NCBI GenBank assembly: GCA_015847255.1
Contig: JADLZK010002811.1
Location: 1 to 64,000, forward strand
Length of the DNA: 64,000 bases
Reading direction: 5' to 3'
From: Hyparrhenia diplandra
Taxonomy: Eukaryota > Streptophyta > Magnoliopsida > Poales > Poaceae
The notes under the pieces were generated by a model. The model worked only from the letters and a program-made list of their open reading frames with translations, did not search any database and was not told where the DNA came from. Position numbers and translations under genes: made by a program. The stretch's first letter is position 1. Each line of letters begins with the position of its first letter. Of the stretch, positions 1-11,800 are shown piece by piece.

Positions 1-2162
1 TGGGAATCAAGGTAAGGCTTTAGCAAGATTCAAGGACTCTTTTGCGTAAAAGCTAAGAGTGAATCCTTACTTTCAATATTTTAATTCATATTAATATCTC
101 ATAGAATCTAAGTGATTCTAAACTAGAGCAAACACTTCTTAATCATTTCATTTCTCTTCTCATTTCTTCACCGAAGTTCCACTTATTATCTATGAGGAAG
201 GTCGGGGTCCCGGTCTCCTTCTTCGAGAAGCAACGGCGATCCGCGAATCGATTCAAACCAGTGGGGATCCCTAACCACACGACATATGTAGCACTTAAGC
301 TTGCATATATCAACCCTCACTCGATTCGTCCAATACGGGAATGAGGCCTACGCCACCCGAGAATACAGTACACCTCCAATCCATGACTTTAACCCACGAG
401 GGTAACATGTACTCCCGCCATCTCTCCACTCCCAAAGGCGCTTTGCCACTCCCGATTTGGCACACCCCCAAGATCGCTTCTGGGGCATGTGGCCGTTAGT
501 TTCGGCCCGACCTGGGGTGACAACAGCCATGCCCTCGCCCGTATGAGCCTCGGCGCAACTTGCGTTCAACGATCCCGATTACACTCGGGCCTAACAACGA
601 AGCGGTCCTTAACCGACATAAAGCGGAACAAGCACGACGAGCAAACCTGCCGCTTAACCACCGTGAGACACAACCCGTGTCCCGTCCGGTCTTGATTAAA
701 CATTATCCATCAAGGTATGCCATTATCAACCATTTAAAACATTTCGTGCTTTTGAAAAGCCTATCTCATAAGCATGGCTAAGCATAACTAGGCATTTTTA
801 AACAAAACCCAGGTTAACAAGGATGACAAAGTGAAATATTCAAGGATTGGTAATGCAAAGAATTAGGGTCATCACTCAACTCCTAATTACTTAATGCATC
901 ATATTATCATCATAAGTGATATAAAGCTTTTTTGAAAACATCAAGGAAGGGTTTAAATGCATCCAGGGGCTTCGTAGTCGGATCATCACCAAGTCAATCT
1001 TGACACCATCACCCTGTGGATGCACCTTCTCCAAAGCTCAATCAACATGATCCATCTCACTCTCATTTACTACACGTAAATTAATAATGTATGCTCAACA
1101 GGATGCCATATGAAACATGATGTGTGACGATGCATGAAATGATAAACAACTATGTACAACTTTCTTCACAATAAAGTTGCAACCCAACAAAACCAACTTG
1201 TTGAACTACTTCTATTACTAAAGGAGTTCTCAAGGACCATTTGATTGTGGTATGATCCAAGATTCACAAGACAATCCCAAATCACGCAAAAAACCTAGGT
1301 CATTAACTCTAAACACTCACTTTTTCTAATAAACAAATAAAGCATAAAATAGAAAATAAATTAAACATTTCAAAATGACTCCAAACTTTTATACAAGTAG
1401 GTCATAGCATAAAACAACACCAAATAATTTTTCATGATTTTTTGAACAAATATTTTATTTTCTAAAAATCATGGAAGATGCATTTTTCAATTAAAATTTG
1501 TATTTTTAAATCATACAAGAACTATTCAAAATCAAAGTTTCAAATTTTTCATAGATACACATACTCATAGGAAGGCTCTACAAAAATTTTCAGAATTTTT
1601 GAGCAAGCATTTGAATATCTATGAATTTTGCAAAACTTCGGCACTATTCAAATTTACGAAAATCGCAAAATCATTTTAAAAAAGACAAATCGGCCATCGG
1701 GGCGAATCTGTCCGGCTTTCGCCCACAGCGAAGAAGCTAGCCCATCCGCCCGCCCGTGGCCGTCAAAGGGGGCTTCGTGCGTCGAGGGGCAAAGTCCGTC
1801 TTGGCGCGCGGCGGCCGGCGTTATTGCTGGCGGTTTCTGCGCCCGGCGACGCGGCTTAGCCCTACGCACTCGGGGGCGATCTCGGCGCGATCGACGGGGT
1901 ACAAAGCACGGTAGGAAAAAACTTGGCTGACTTGCCCGCCGGCGACGATGGCGAGGTCGCGGGCGGCGGCAAGTGGCGAACGGCCCACGGTGGCACCTCC
2001 GACGACGAGAGACGAGCGCGGGTGCGGCATGCGTGAAGACCAAAACCCTCACCTACTCGAGCCTAAAGCGCACCTCCGCCGGACTCGGCGTCACGCGCGC
2101 GGATCGGCATTGCCCGAGCTCGCCCGGCGCGGTGTTCGGCGACAACAACGCTTATACTTGGG

Positions 2163-2171
2163 CAAACTAAT
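2163..2171. repeat. 9-bp target site duplication, left copy (CAAACTAAT)
   Basis: Direct repeat next to the left MULE terminus; the identical partner is at 3415-3423. Confidence 0.85.
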
Positions 2172-3414
2172 GAGGCTTTTACTTTGTGTACCATTATGAA
2201 AAAGCTCGACATTGTGTACCACTAAAAACTTTGGGCGCACGTATACCATCGGCCAAGTGTAACTTGTCCCCTGTACCACTCCGTCCATTTTGCACACTAA
2301 CACCGTTAAAGCGACCTAGAGAAAAGACTTTCTTGCCCCTCGGTCCATAGTAGCCGATCAAAATCACCATTGTCCTCTATACCACTCCCGGTGTTTGAGG
2401 TTGGCTCAGTGTGCATCTTTGCATATGGCTGTACACTTATGAAAAAATCTAAAAAAAAAGTGCAGCACGTATGCATATATGTGCACTTGTTTTTTGAACA
2501 CAACAAATTGACACAATATATAATAATAATATTTAACACAATATATAACAATAATATGGTTCATAGACTAACATTTGGTCACTAGTTTGCACACATCAGT
2601 TTCAACATGTCTCTATTAGCAAGATGTGCAGATAAGTGGACTGATAACTTAATTGTGTAGCTTTCTATTATTAGTTTTACCAGTAAGTGAGAAATTTGTG
2701 GATTTGGCATGATTTTCAATTTTGGCCAGTGGTACACCAATTACGACAAATTGGTACGCCGTTTGAATTTATTTGTTGCAAATATTGTTTCATTTGTATA
2801 CCATAGAACTTGTGACATATCAATGCACTAAATTTCAGGTTACATACCTAAACATGCTGGAATGGTTTGAAGGGCTCGGGGTGGAGATGGAGATATCTGA
2901 CATGTCCTTCTCAGAGAGCACACAATTGGGGACCAGCGCCGGCAGATGCGAGTGGGGCAGCAGCAATGGCATCTCAGGCCTCTTTGCACAGAAAAGCAAT
3001 GCACTCAATCCTAGTTTCTGGCGCATGATTCGTGAGATACTCAAGTTCAAGAACGATGCGCTGCAGGGGCTGGGGCGGCGCTCCTCCTCTTCGCGCGACA
3101 GGGGCGGCGCTTCCTCCTTCGCGAGCGTCGGGTCTCACGACTCCCAGGCGGACGAAGGAAACCGAGCGGTCTCGGTTCGGCCGAGCGCTCGGATAAGTGC
3201 TTTTTTTTTTAACTCATTCCTAAAGGGTAAGATAGACACTTCTAATATTAGGCCCCACATGTCAGGTCATGCAAACGTTAAAAACGAACGGAACACAAAC
3301 AAAGTGGTATAGGGGACAAGTTACACTTGGCCGATGGTATACAGGTGCACCCAAAGTTTTTAGTGATACACAGGTCAGGAGCTTTTTTCATAATGGTACA
3401 CGGGTAAAAGCCTC
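2172..3414. mobile_element. Pack-MULE (Mutator-like, non-autonomous) with captured host exon
   Basis: The 1,243-bp element is bounded by inverted repeats of about 110 bp (2172-2281 and 3303-3414), both starting GAGGCTTTTAC. A perfect 9-bp direct repeat, CAAACTAAT, lies immediately outside (2163-2171 and 3415-3423). Long inverted repeats with a 9-bp duplication are diagnostic of Mutator-like transposons. There is no transposase. The interior instead holds an exon-like coding segment (2839-3066) related to plant cyclopropane-fatty-acid synthase, then a GC-rich segment of other origin (3067-3190). This makes it a Pack-MULE. It sits inside the LTR-like DNA and is therefore younger than it. Confidence 0.85.
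2839..3066 (+). pseudogene. Captured exon fragment of cyclopropane-fatty-acid synthase (FAD-binding N-terminal part)
   Basis: After an intact acceptor (...aatttcag), an open frame of 76 codons reads VTYLNMLEWFEGLGVEMEIS and goes on to CEWGS, NGISGLFAQK and NPSFWRMIREILKFKNDAL. From memory this is the N-terminal FAD/amine-oxidase-like part of plant cyclopropane-fatty-acyl-phospholipid synthase (Arabidopsis At3g23510 type), where the equivalent reads VTYPNMMEFFE and SGLFAQK. There is no stop in the captured piece, and the frame stays open from 2773 to 3312, through the adjoining GC-rich segment. The fragment lacks the dinucleotide-binding start and the methyltransferase domain, so it cannot be a working enzyme. 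Whether it is transcribed as a chimera is unknown. Confidence 0.75.
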
Positions 3415-3423
3415 CAAACTAAT
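3415..3423. repeat. 9-bp target site duplication, right copy (CAAACTAAT)
   Basis: Identical to 2163-2171, directly after the right MULE terminus. Confidence 0.85.
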
Positions 3424-4935
3424 AGGTCATACACGATCAAAGCCTCACCACGATGGCGTTGCTCGCGCTAGTTCAGCGGGGGACGGGCGGAGCTGGGCGC
3501 GGATGACAGTGGCCGCGCAACGGCGGTGGGCTCGCGCGTCGAAGCGAGCGGCGCCCGCGCGTCGAAGCTTCTACCGTTGAAACCATCGCGAGCCACGGGC
3601 ATCGGGGCGTAAAATACAAGCGAAACCCAAGATGACGATCCACTTAAGCTCACCCAAGCGGACGGACGACGGTGAGGCGGATCCCGGCGGCGTGGTTGCC
3701 GTCCGCGAGGAAAGAAGGCTAAGCTAGCGCCGGCACGATGCGAGGAGGTCGCAGAGCGAGCCCCAAAAGGTTCGCAAGGGCGAGGCGAAGCCCGGTGGCT
3801 AGGGTGTAACGGCGATAGATGGAGCGACAACGACGCATTCAGCTCGGCGCGGCTCGAGGTCGCCGGGCGGGCGGCGGAAAGAAAAAAAGAACGGCGATGA
3901 CGACCAACCGGGACAGATAAGGACAATGACCGAAGGAGACACGCAGGAGCCTCTCCTTACACGTAGAGTGAGCTGGCGCGCGGACGCGCCCGGGAGCCGG
4001 CCAACGCGCGGCGGCGGCGTGTGAACAGCGCCGGGTGAACCTCCCCGCCGCGCGCACTGTAGCAGTCCCCTCCTCCATCTAATTTCTCCAAATGCTCCAA
4101 GATTCGTGCATAAACATGAAAAATGGCCAATACAAAAGTTGCTCCAAATTTCATGCTCTAAAATTTTCCTGTAGAAAACATTTTGAAAACATGCCTCCAA
4201 AATGGACTTTTGAAATGGGGTCAAAAAGGAAGAAATTTGAATTCAAAAATTACTTTTAAAATTATATAAAATTTGAAAAACTTTGTACACCTACTTTTTG
4301 TACATCACAACAAAATCTACAAACTAGTTTTTGGAAGTTTTGTCAAATTTTGCATGGATTTTGAAATAACGAAAAGGGGTAAATCTAGGGTTTTCGAAAT
4401 CCAATTCAAAAGGAACTTGATAGAATTTCAAACCATCAATTAATATATATAAAAACAATCAACCAAACACATAATTAGGATCAATCACCTGTGATCAAAA
4501 TAAAATCACTCTAACCCCTAAGCACACACAATTTCTAAATAATTAAACTTATTTTAATTAATGCATTGAAAAGTTATCCAAAATGCATGCTTTGCAATGC
4601 AATGATGACATGATCAAAATTTTAATTGCTCATTAACATCTAGGATGTTACACATGTGTTGTTCTATGAGGTTTCTAGAGATATTATTTGTTATCTTTAA
4701 ATACATATTTATCACGAGATAAATGTCCATTAAAGAATTTTTGTCAAAATATATCAATATGGGAATTTTTAAAGAACTTATTATTATAACAAATATGATG
4801 GTGAAATCGAATTTTTAATTTGGATACTTATTTAAAAGTTATAACATTATTTTAACCTAAAAACATGGGATATGCTAACATTAGCTTTTTCGGTGTTTTA
4901 TTACTGATCCCAGTTCCAGGCTACTTACCTACACC

Positions 4936-5083
4936 TAGAGGTGAACGCAATCGTAGTGCGTTGGTAAGGCTGCACATTGAAGCGCTTGCCACCCGCGTTC
5001 GAGCGCGGTAAGGCTGCACAGTGGAGCGCCTGCCACCCGTGTTCGAGCGCTGCTTGACGCAGGTTCGTATCTAGGATTTTTTT
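4936..5083 (+). repeat. SINE-like tRNA-derived repeat with duplicated B-box segment
   Basis: The segment has an A-box-like tagtgcgttggtaaggc and a B-box-like gcgttcgagcgc, and ends in a T-run with a generic tail. A piece of about 44 bp starting ggtaaggctgcaca and ending gttcgagcgc occurs twice in tandem, so there are two B-box-like copies. It lies just upstream of the VPS13 promoter region. No tRNA cloverleaf can be folded from it, so it is not a tRNA gene. The family is not recognised. Confidence 0.4.
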
Positions 5084-5099
5084 TTCCCTAAGTCTCACT

Positions 5100-5835
5100 C
5101 GGATTGTTTTCGAGCGTTTGCCTCCTCACGTGGTCCATTTAAGGGGAATGCGATGCGCCTCGTCGCCTATATAGTCGATGGATTCCGGTGATCTCGAGAA
5201 AGACGCGATCTTCAGTAAGTGTAGTTGTAAGTGTGGTCGTACACGGGTGTGTGAGGTGCGTGTGTAGAGTGTGTGTGCGTATGCATATGCATGTAGTGTA
5301 ACTGTATCTAGATGCAAAAAAAATAAAATAAAAACTACACCTACTGAGGCCCACGGAGGTGCTCGGAACGTACGACCGGGCGGGCTCATCCCCCTCGAAG
5401 ATCTCGAAGATTTCCGCCTGTTGACCGGGCCTGCTGCGTGCGTCCGTAGCGTGGCGCACGTACGTCGCAGCCGAGCCGCTCGGGAGTTGGACCCCGCTCG
5501 AATCGAGACAAAAAAGCCCCACCACAGCGGTGCCACTACCACCGTGCCGGCCCCATCCCGTCCCGTGCTGCCGGCCCCTCCCCCCTCCCTCTCCTCCTCT
5601 CGTCCACCTCCTAGTCGTCTTCCTCGCCACCTCCGCACCCGCCGGCCTCCGGTCCCCGGCCTCCGCTCCCCACCCCCGCGCGGAAACCCTAACCCCTCTT
5701 GGCCCAGGAGGCCTATGACGGCGATTCGCCGCGCGCAAGGAGCGAGCGGATTCGCGACCGCGCCACCGCTGCCGCCGTCCTAGGGCACGTCGAGCCCTGC
5801 CACCACATCGACGGGCCTACTCCACGACATCCGCC
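5100..5835 (+). promoter_or_regulatory. VPS13 promoter region and 5' leader (TATA-like box, telo-box, CT-rich leader)
   Basis: A TATA-like cctatatag lies at 5167-5174. A GGCCCA-type site II motif lies near 5349. A CT-rich leader begins near 5555, and a telo-box AAACCCTAA is at 5684-5692. Telo-boxes close to transcription starts are common in plant housekeeping genes. GC content is much higher than in the introns that follow. The transcription start cannot be fixed from sequence: it could lie near 5200 or, more likely given the CT-rich tract, near 5550. Long ORFs on both strands here are GC-driven. Confidence 0.45.
5715..5783 (+). CDS. Upstream ORF in the VPS13 leader (22 codons)
   Basis: The ATG at 5715 opens a frame that stops at 5781-5783, 52 bases before the VPS13 start at 5836. 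It begins MTAIRRAQGA and ends PPLPPS. If the transcript starts upstream of 5715, a scanning ribosome meets this ATG first, so it could lower translation of the main protein. No conserved peptide is recognised. Confidence 0.35.
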   Translation: MTAIRRAQGASGFATAPPLPPS

Positions 5836-8800
5836 ATGTTCGAGGGTCACGTATGATCTCTCGCCCTTCTGCCATGTTGTCCAATTCCTTCAGCACCTTC
5901 GGTCGTGTCCATTTTTGATGCGCGCGATGGACGACGGTCCGCGTGATCAATTAGTGGTTTAGTCGTGGCGCTGTCCGGTCCGGTTTAGTGAATATGTGTG
6001 CTGATCATGTTTAATATTTGGGGGCGGTTTGGAGGGGTAGAATTCAGTGCGTTGTCCTTGGCTACCTTGAGGGAGAATTGCATGTTGATTTACGGAGGAG
6101 CCTCTTAAGGGGCAAGTTATGGACTTGTGGTGCTTGTGTATATGTCTGTTCACAGTTTTATAGTTTGACTGAATTCCAACTATTGAGGAATCTGTTGACT
6201 TTGGATGTGCAAAATGTCTTACTACATTTGGCCTATGATCATGTAAGTAGCTCATGACACTAGAACATTGTTTGTGATAGTTGCATATGGTGATCTGGCA
6301 GCATTGTGAAACTTCATAGCTGCAGTGTGTCTTTTTTTAATAAAAAATTGAAATCTCCTAGCCCCTGTTACCTCCAGACAATATGCACTTGCTGCTCTTT
6401 AAGTTTTGATGTTCTTCTGTTGTGATCACATCTTATTCTCAACAGTGAGTGTGGTTTTGAGCATCTACACTGTTATAGTGAGAGCTATGTTCTGTGCCAT
6501 CCTACTGCACTGCTTGGGATTTCCTTGCGTCTTTTCTTTTGCGTCATTATGTAAGAAACAATCATGCCGGTAAATTGGGCAGTTGTGCATAATTTATGAG
6601 GTTTTACAGTTACTTTGCTCATAAATGGTAACAGACATGTACAGCTTAAATGGTGAATCATGTTATACATTTTTTTCACCATCCTTAATTTCATGTTGAT
6701 TTTTTTTTTTGAGTCACTTCATCATCATCATTTGGGTTGAGCCATGACATATTGTAAATTTTTACTATAGGTGCTGTATCTGCTACGCAAATATTTGGGT
6801 GAATATGTTGAAGGGCTTTCTGTTGAAGCTCTCAGAATTAGTGTATGGAAAGGTATATTTCTTTCATTAATAATAATGTCCTTTTCTATTGCTTAATCAT
6901 CGTCTCTTGCATTTTGATTCTGATTATTTCATGTTGTTATATATGCTTTCTGTTCTGCTGTGGTTTGGTCAAGCACATTCTTTCCTTATTTGGACAAAAA
7001 GATCAAATCTCAGCTTTATTGTATTGTTTATTTGTTACTAGCTTGAAGTGGAACAAGTTAAAACCTGTTTTTTTTGCTATAGGAAGTGGATGAGTGTTAT
7101 AAAGTTTGGAGGCCGGTTCCGTGTATACACATGAACAGTCTTATGCTTGTTTTCGAGGATTGCCTCTTAACTTCTGCCCATGCACATCCATTGCATGGCT
7201 CTAAGCTGAATCATATAATGGATGCTCAGGCCTGAACTGGCCATGCAGTGTCCCTGTCACTCTTGCATGCACGCTCATGGATCCTGTGATGAAATACCCA
7301 ATGATGTCCTATCTCCATCTTGCTTTTTAACCATAATTTTGAGCAATCCCCAACATCATCCCCCCGCCCGCCTCAACATTTAGGTAAATTTGCTGTAGGA
7401 TATCTATCGATGTTGGTATTTGCTGATAAACACTACTCAATGAGTCAATGTTGTCCTTGCTATAGGGCACTTTTCAATTATGGCAATTAGCTTTTGGTCA
7501 CTGGCATTCAAATAATATTTTCAAGAAGTGGATGAGAGAGAGGTTGAAAGTGACCATTATGCCCCTAATATCAGAACCCTTAATACTTATGTAAAAGTTC
7601 ATAACTTTTTGTATATGAAGTCAAACTTTGTATCAAATTGTAGAGCTCACTAAGATATATCAAATTGTAGAGCTCACTAATTATTTAGAGTGCCAAAAAA
7701 ATGTTTTTAAATTCTTGATTTTAAAGTTCAAAATTCAGAATTTTCAAACGACCACTAATGATGATATGGTCCATAGAAAGGTTGCAGTTATCAACGATAT
7801 AAACTTTCTAGTTGATTTTGCTCAAAAAACTTTTTAGTTGATAACTTTTTTATCTGAAGTCATTAAGCGTTCTAAATTTGTTTTGTTTTCTTAGATTTGG
7901 AAATTCAAAATTTAGAAATTTCAAATGGCTTGAATATAGATCGTGTCAACATTCAAGTCATAAAAATTCTAAATTATTAATTTTGAAATCTAAGAACAAA
8001 ACTAAGATTTAGAATCAAAATCTAAAAAAAAAAAAAAAGAATATTTAGAACTCTTTAATTATAGACAACTTTGTATAGACCACATCTGAGGTTGTTTGAA
8101 AATTCTAATTTTTGAATCTCAAAATCTTGGAATTTTAAAAGAAATTTTTGGCACTGTAAATAATCTCAAATAAAAAACTTAAGTACAAAGTTGTAGATCT
8201 CATTGAGCTCTACAATTGATATAAGGTTCCGTTTGGATCCCTTCATTTTGGAGGAATTGGAATCTATTAAGAAATTAGGCTATTTGGCTTGGAATTTGAG
8301 ATTCACAACTTTCCAAAGTTCACATATAAGCCTATCTCAAATTCATAAGGTTGGAGATGGGAAATGGATTCTTGTTCTCCAACTACAACTTTACTTAACG
8401 TATCCTATGGATGCTTCTTCCACAACTATAGTTTATTACAAGAATTCAATTCCAAGGATCCAAATGGGGCCTAAAGTTCATCTTTATCCGACTTTATCCG
8501 ACTTCATGCAAAAGTTATGAGTCTTTTAGATAATAACAATTAAGGGTTGTGGTATAATAGTTTTTTCTCACTCTCATCCACTCCTAGAAACTATCATTTT
8601 AACAGCCATAAGTGTCGAAGAGTCATATGTTATGAGCAAAGACAACATTGAGTAATGTCCATGAGCAAATATCAACATTGAACGATGTCCTACAGCAAAT
8701 TTACCCTAACATTTACCACTTGAAATTTCAGCAGCTAACAGCACTGCTCATGTACATGTCCTACAGCAAATTTACCCTAACATTTACCGCTTGAAAATTT

Positions 8801-11800
8801 CAGCAGCGAACAGTACTGCTCATGTAGATTTTTCATTTGTAATTTGTGTACTAAATTACCTGGCTTTCGGCTTCAGAAAATAATTAACCAGCTTTCATTT
8901 TCCTCTGTAAAGGTGACGTTGTTCTAAAAGACTTAAAACTTAAGGCTGAAGCCCTGAATTCTCTCCGACTTCCAGTGACAGTGAAAGCTGGGTTTGTTGG
9001 CACCATAACATTAAAGGTACATTTCTTATTGTACCATATATGATTGTTTCTGTTTTCAATTTTGTGGTTGGATTCTTATGTCATATTATCTAACATCGTT
9101 TATACTTTAAACAGTTGCTTACTAAAGCTGTCATCATGTAGCTTGTTTCTGAGTTGCATTTGAAACACGTTAGTTTACTTCTTTCAGCATGCCAATATAT
9201 TATCACGAGGAACACCGCTATCATATTATTCATTACATGTATATGCACAAGGTCAATCTGGATTAGAATCACTTGAGTATGCATTCCTTCTAATATGCAT
9301 ACCACCACACAGTTCAGCACTTCTTGTTGGCCTTTGTAGTCAAATTTTGTCTGTGGATTTTAAATGCTCATATTTGATCTCTGATAGGTCCCATGGAAGA
9401 GCCTTGGTAAAGAACCAGTTATTGTCCTTATTGATCGTCTATTTGTTCTGGCTCATCCTGCTCCTGATGGACAGACTCTCAAGGTATTTATCTATTATTA
9501 GTATTTTAGATCGAAATGGAAACAATATTTCTATGAATGACACTCTTTTCTTCTAGTTGCTGATTATATTTTTGTATCTCACCTTTCTTTTTCAATTTTA
9601 GGAAGAAGATAGAGAAAAACTTTTTGAAGCCAAGCTTCAGCAGATTGAGGTTTTCTTTCCTTCTATCTTATCGTTGCTTATTCTCGCCTTTGACAGTCAT
9701 GAGTCAAGTTTTTGATCCTATTATGATGTGAACAAGCCGATTCAATATGACTTCACATTTGGCCTTGTACTACTCTGAGCTGTTCTATGAGTATAAGTAG
9801 GCATCATTTTTCATGTTCTGTGGTGTTTTAGTGTGCATTCTACTAAGATTGCTTTGAGTTAGCATAGACTCCTAATAAAATAATCTTTTTTTGAGGGATG
9901 CCTTAGCAGTTAGTTAGCACTATGTGATCTAATATTGTTGATCAATCTACTCCATTCGCTCCAAGTTTCCTTCTGTTCCATCTGAACTTGTTGGTTCCCA
10001 GTTTGCCACCAAACAAACTTCAGCTCCACTTTTATGATCTCACCATTGAGCTAGCTTTTCTTTCTTTTTTTTTTTTTTTTTGAGTGGAAAATACAGCAGG
10101 GGAGACCCCCACTGTAAGTTCTTTTTCTTTTATTAAGCAAAAGGTGAAAGCTAATCAGCGATGTGGTGATTCTTTTTCCCAGCAGTTTTATAGTCTCCTG
10201 TCGAGTTATGGTTTAATGGTGGTGAAGTGGTGGGGTAGCTGCACTTCTGTATACTGTTGTTTTTTAGCTTTTGTCAGTTCTAGTTGACCTGTTGTCAGAT
10301 TATCTGTCCTTTTCTGACAAATTGTATGCACACAGCTTTAATGCCTTTTGCTTTTATTCTGCAGGCTGCAGAGGCAGCAACTGTTGAAGCAACAAGTAGG
10401 AACTCAAAAGGAGGACCTGTATGGTTCTTATCCTATTCTCTAAATGCTTTATGTTTTTACTCTCCTTTGTTATTGCCTCTGTTACATCTATATAAGTTGT
10501 TTTACTTTTTACCCTAAGTCAAACATATCTAACTTTTGGTCAAGTTTATGAAAAAATATATATTAACTACAATACAAAATAAATACACTATCCAGACTAA
10601 TTTGATTTTGTTTTGCTTTTTCTATAAACCTGGCCAAAGTTAGGGAATTCTGACTTAAGAAAATCCTAAAATTTATATTGGAATATATTTCTTTTTTGAA
10701 CCGAAATGCAGCAGGGGACTTGTCCTAATTTTCTTAGTGTGCCATATTCAATCGATGAGTGGCTATGTAAGATAAATAAACTTATCAAAGAACATTCTCC
10801 TATGAATTTTAAATACCAAAGCTTTACTCTTCTTTCTCTCAACCAGAACTTTGCATACAATGCATGGTCATGATCATAGCTTGACAGTTATTTATTTAGA
10901 TATAGTTTATGAGCGACTAAGCAGCCTGGAGCTTCTTAAGTAGAGAAATACATCAGCATGAATAGATAAACATTTGACACCAGTAGCCATTTATAACTTT
11001 ATACATGGCTATGAAGGTTTGGATTCTCTTGAAGCGTATTGATCCTGGTGGGACTTGTAATTGTTTGCAAAGCGGTGGGCCACATGTTGCTGCGGGAATT
11101 GCAATGATTTATTAGAATGAAATTATTCCATATATAATTACTTATACGAAGAAATAAACTGTTATAAATTAATTAATGCTAGTGGATTGCCGGCATGTTG
11201 ATGTGGACAACAAAATGCTTGTGTGTCTCGCTTGACATCACAATTGCATGTGCTGGCGTGGACCCCTGTTTTAAAGGCGGTAAGGCGAGGCGAGGCGAGC
11301 GACCCCCTTCCGGACGCCTAGGCGAATAAGGCGGTCAATAAGGCGACCGCCTAGGCGACGCCATATAATAACATATAATATATTAGTTAACTAAAAATTC
11401 AGGATCAAATCAGGCATTAATATTGCCATCTCTTAGGAAGTAATTAATACAATAATAAGTGGTGCTACTAGACTACTACTACACACCATCAAGTAGTAAG
11501 ATAACAACTCTTAGTTCTGCACTGCTGCTAGTGCATTCTCCTCCTCCTGGTTTCCAAGTCATCCCTCATCTCCTTTCTAATTGTAGCAGTAGTTATTGTG
11601 CATACTTTTGTATCTCCAAAGCCACCAGCCAGATGTTGCTTCAACCTTTTTATCCCTCCAAAAAATGAGTGACCACATAGGGTGCATGTCACCGCATCTT
11701 TGTTACAAAGGTCTGGCCAGTAGGCATACTTCCACCCTGGATCTGAACTTGCCATTGCGCTAACTGTGAAACCAGAGCAGCAGGGGTTAGAACAGAGCAT

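Larger units (their letters stand above)
1..4652 (-). mobile_element. LTR-like DNA of a Ty3/gypsy element, minus strand (left end outside window)
   Basis: Outside the Pack-MULE at 2172-3414, this stretch has no host exon. Its right border reads ...aacatctaggatgttaca, so on the minus strand the element begins TGTAACATCC, a typical LTR start for long-LTR grass gypsy elements. Composition follows such LTRs: AT-rich outer parts (4080-4650 and 700-1680) and GC-rich blocks at 1690-2160 and 3440-4075 that were contiguous before the MULE inserted. ORFs in the GC-rich blocks are composition-driven and overlap on both strands, so I do not call genes. The left end, the internal region and the target duplication lie outside the window. 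The Tekay/Del or RIRE3-like assignment is inference from memory. Confidence 0.5.

Noticed and set aside
1628..2199. Overlapping GC-rich ORFs
   Set aside because: Arginine/proline-rich frames on both strands in LTR-like DNA; composition artefacts.
3468..4224. Minus-strand ORFs of 79-152 codons
   Set aside because: Mutually overlapping frames in the GC-rich part of the LTR-like DNA, without domains.
4950..5060. Possible tRNA gene upstream of VPS13
   Set aside because: The B-box-like part is tandemly doubled and no cloverleaf fits.
5126..5783. Long overlapping ORFs on both strands (up to 199 codons)
   Set aside because: They sit in the GC-rich promoter and leader, have biased composition, and match no family.
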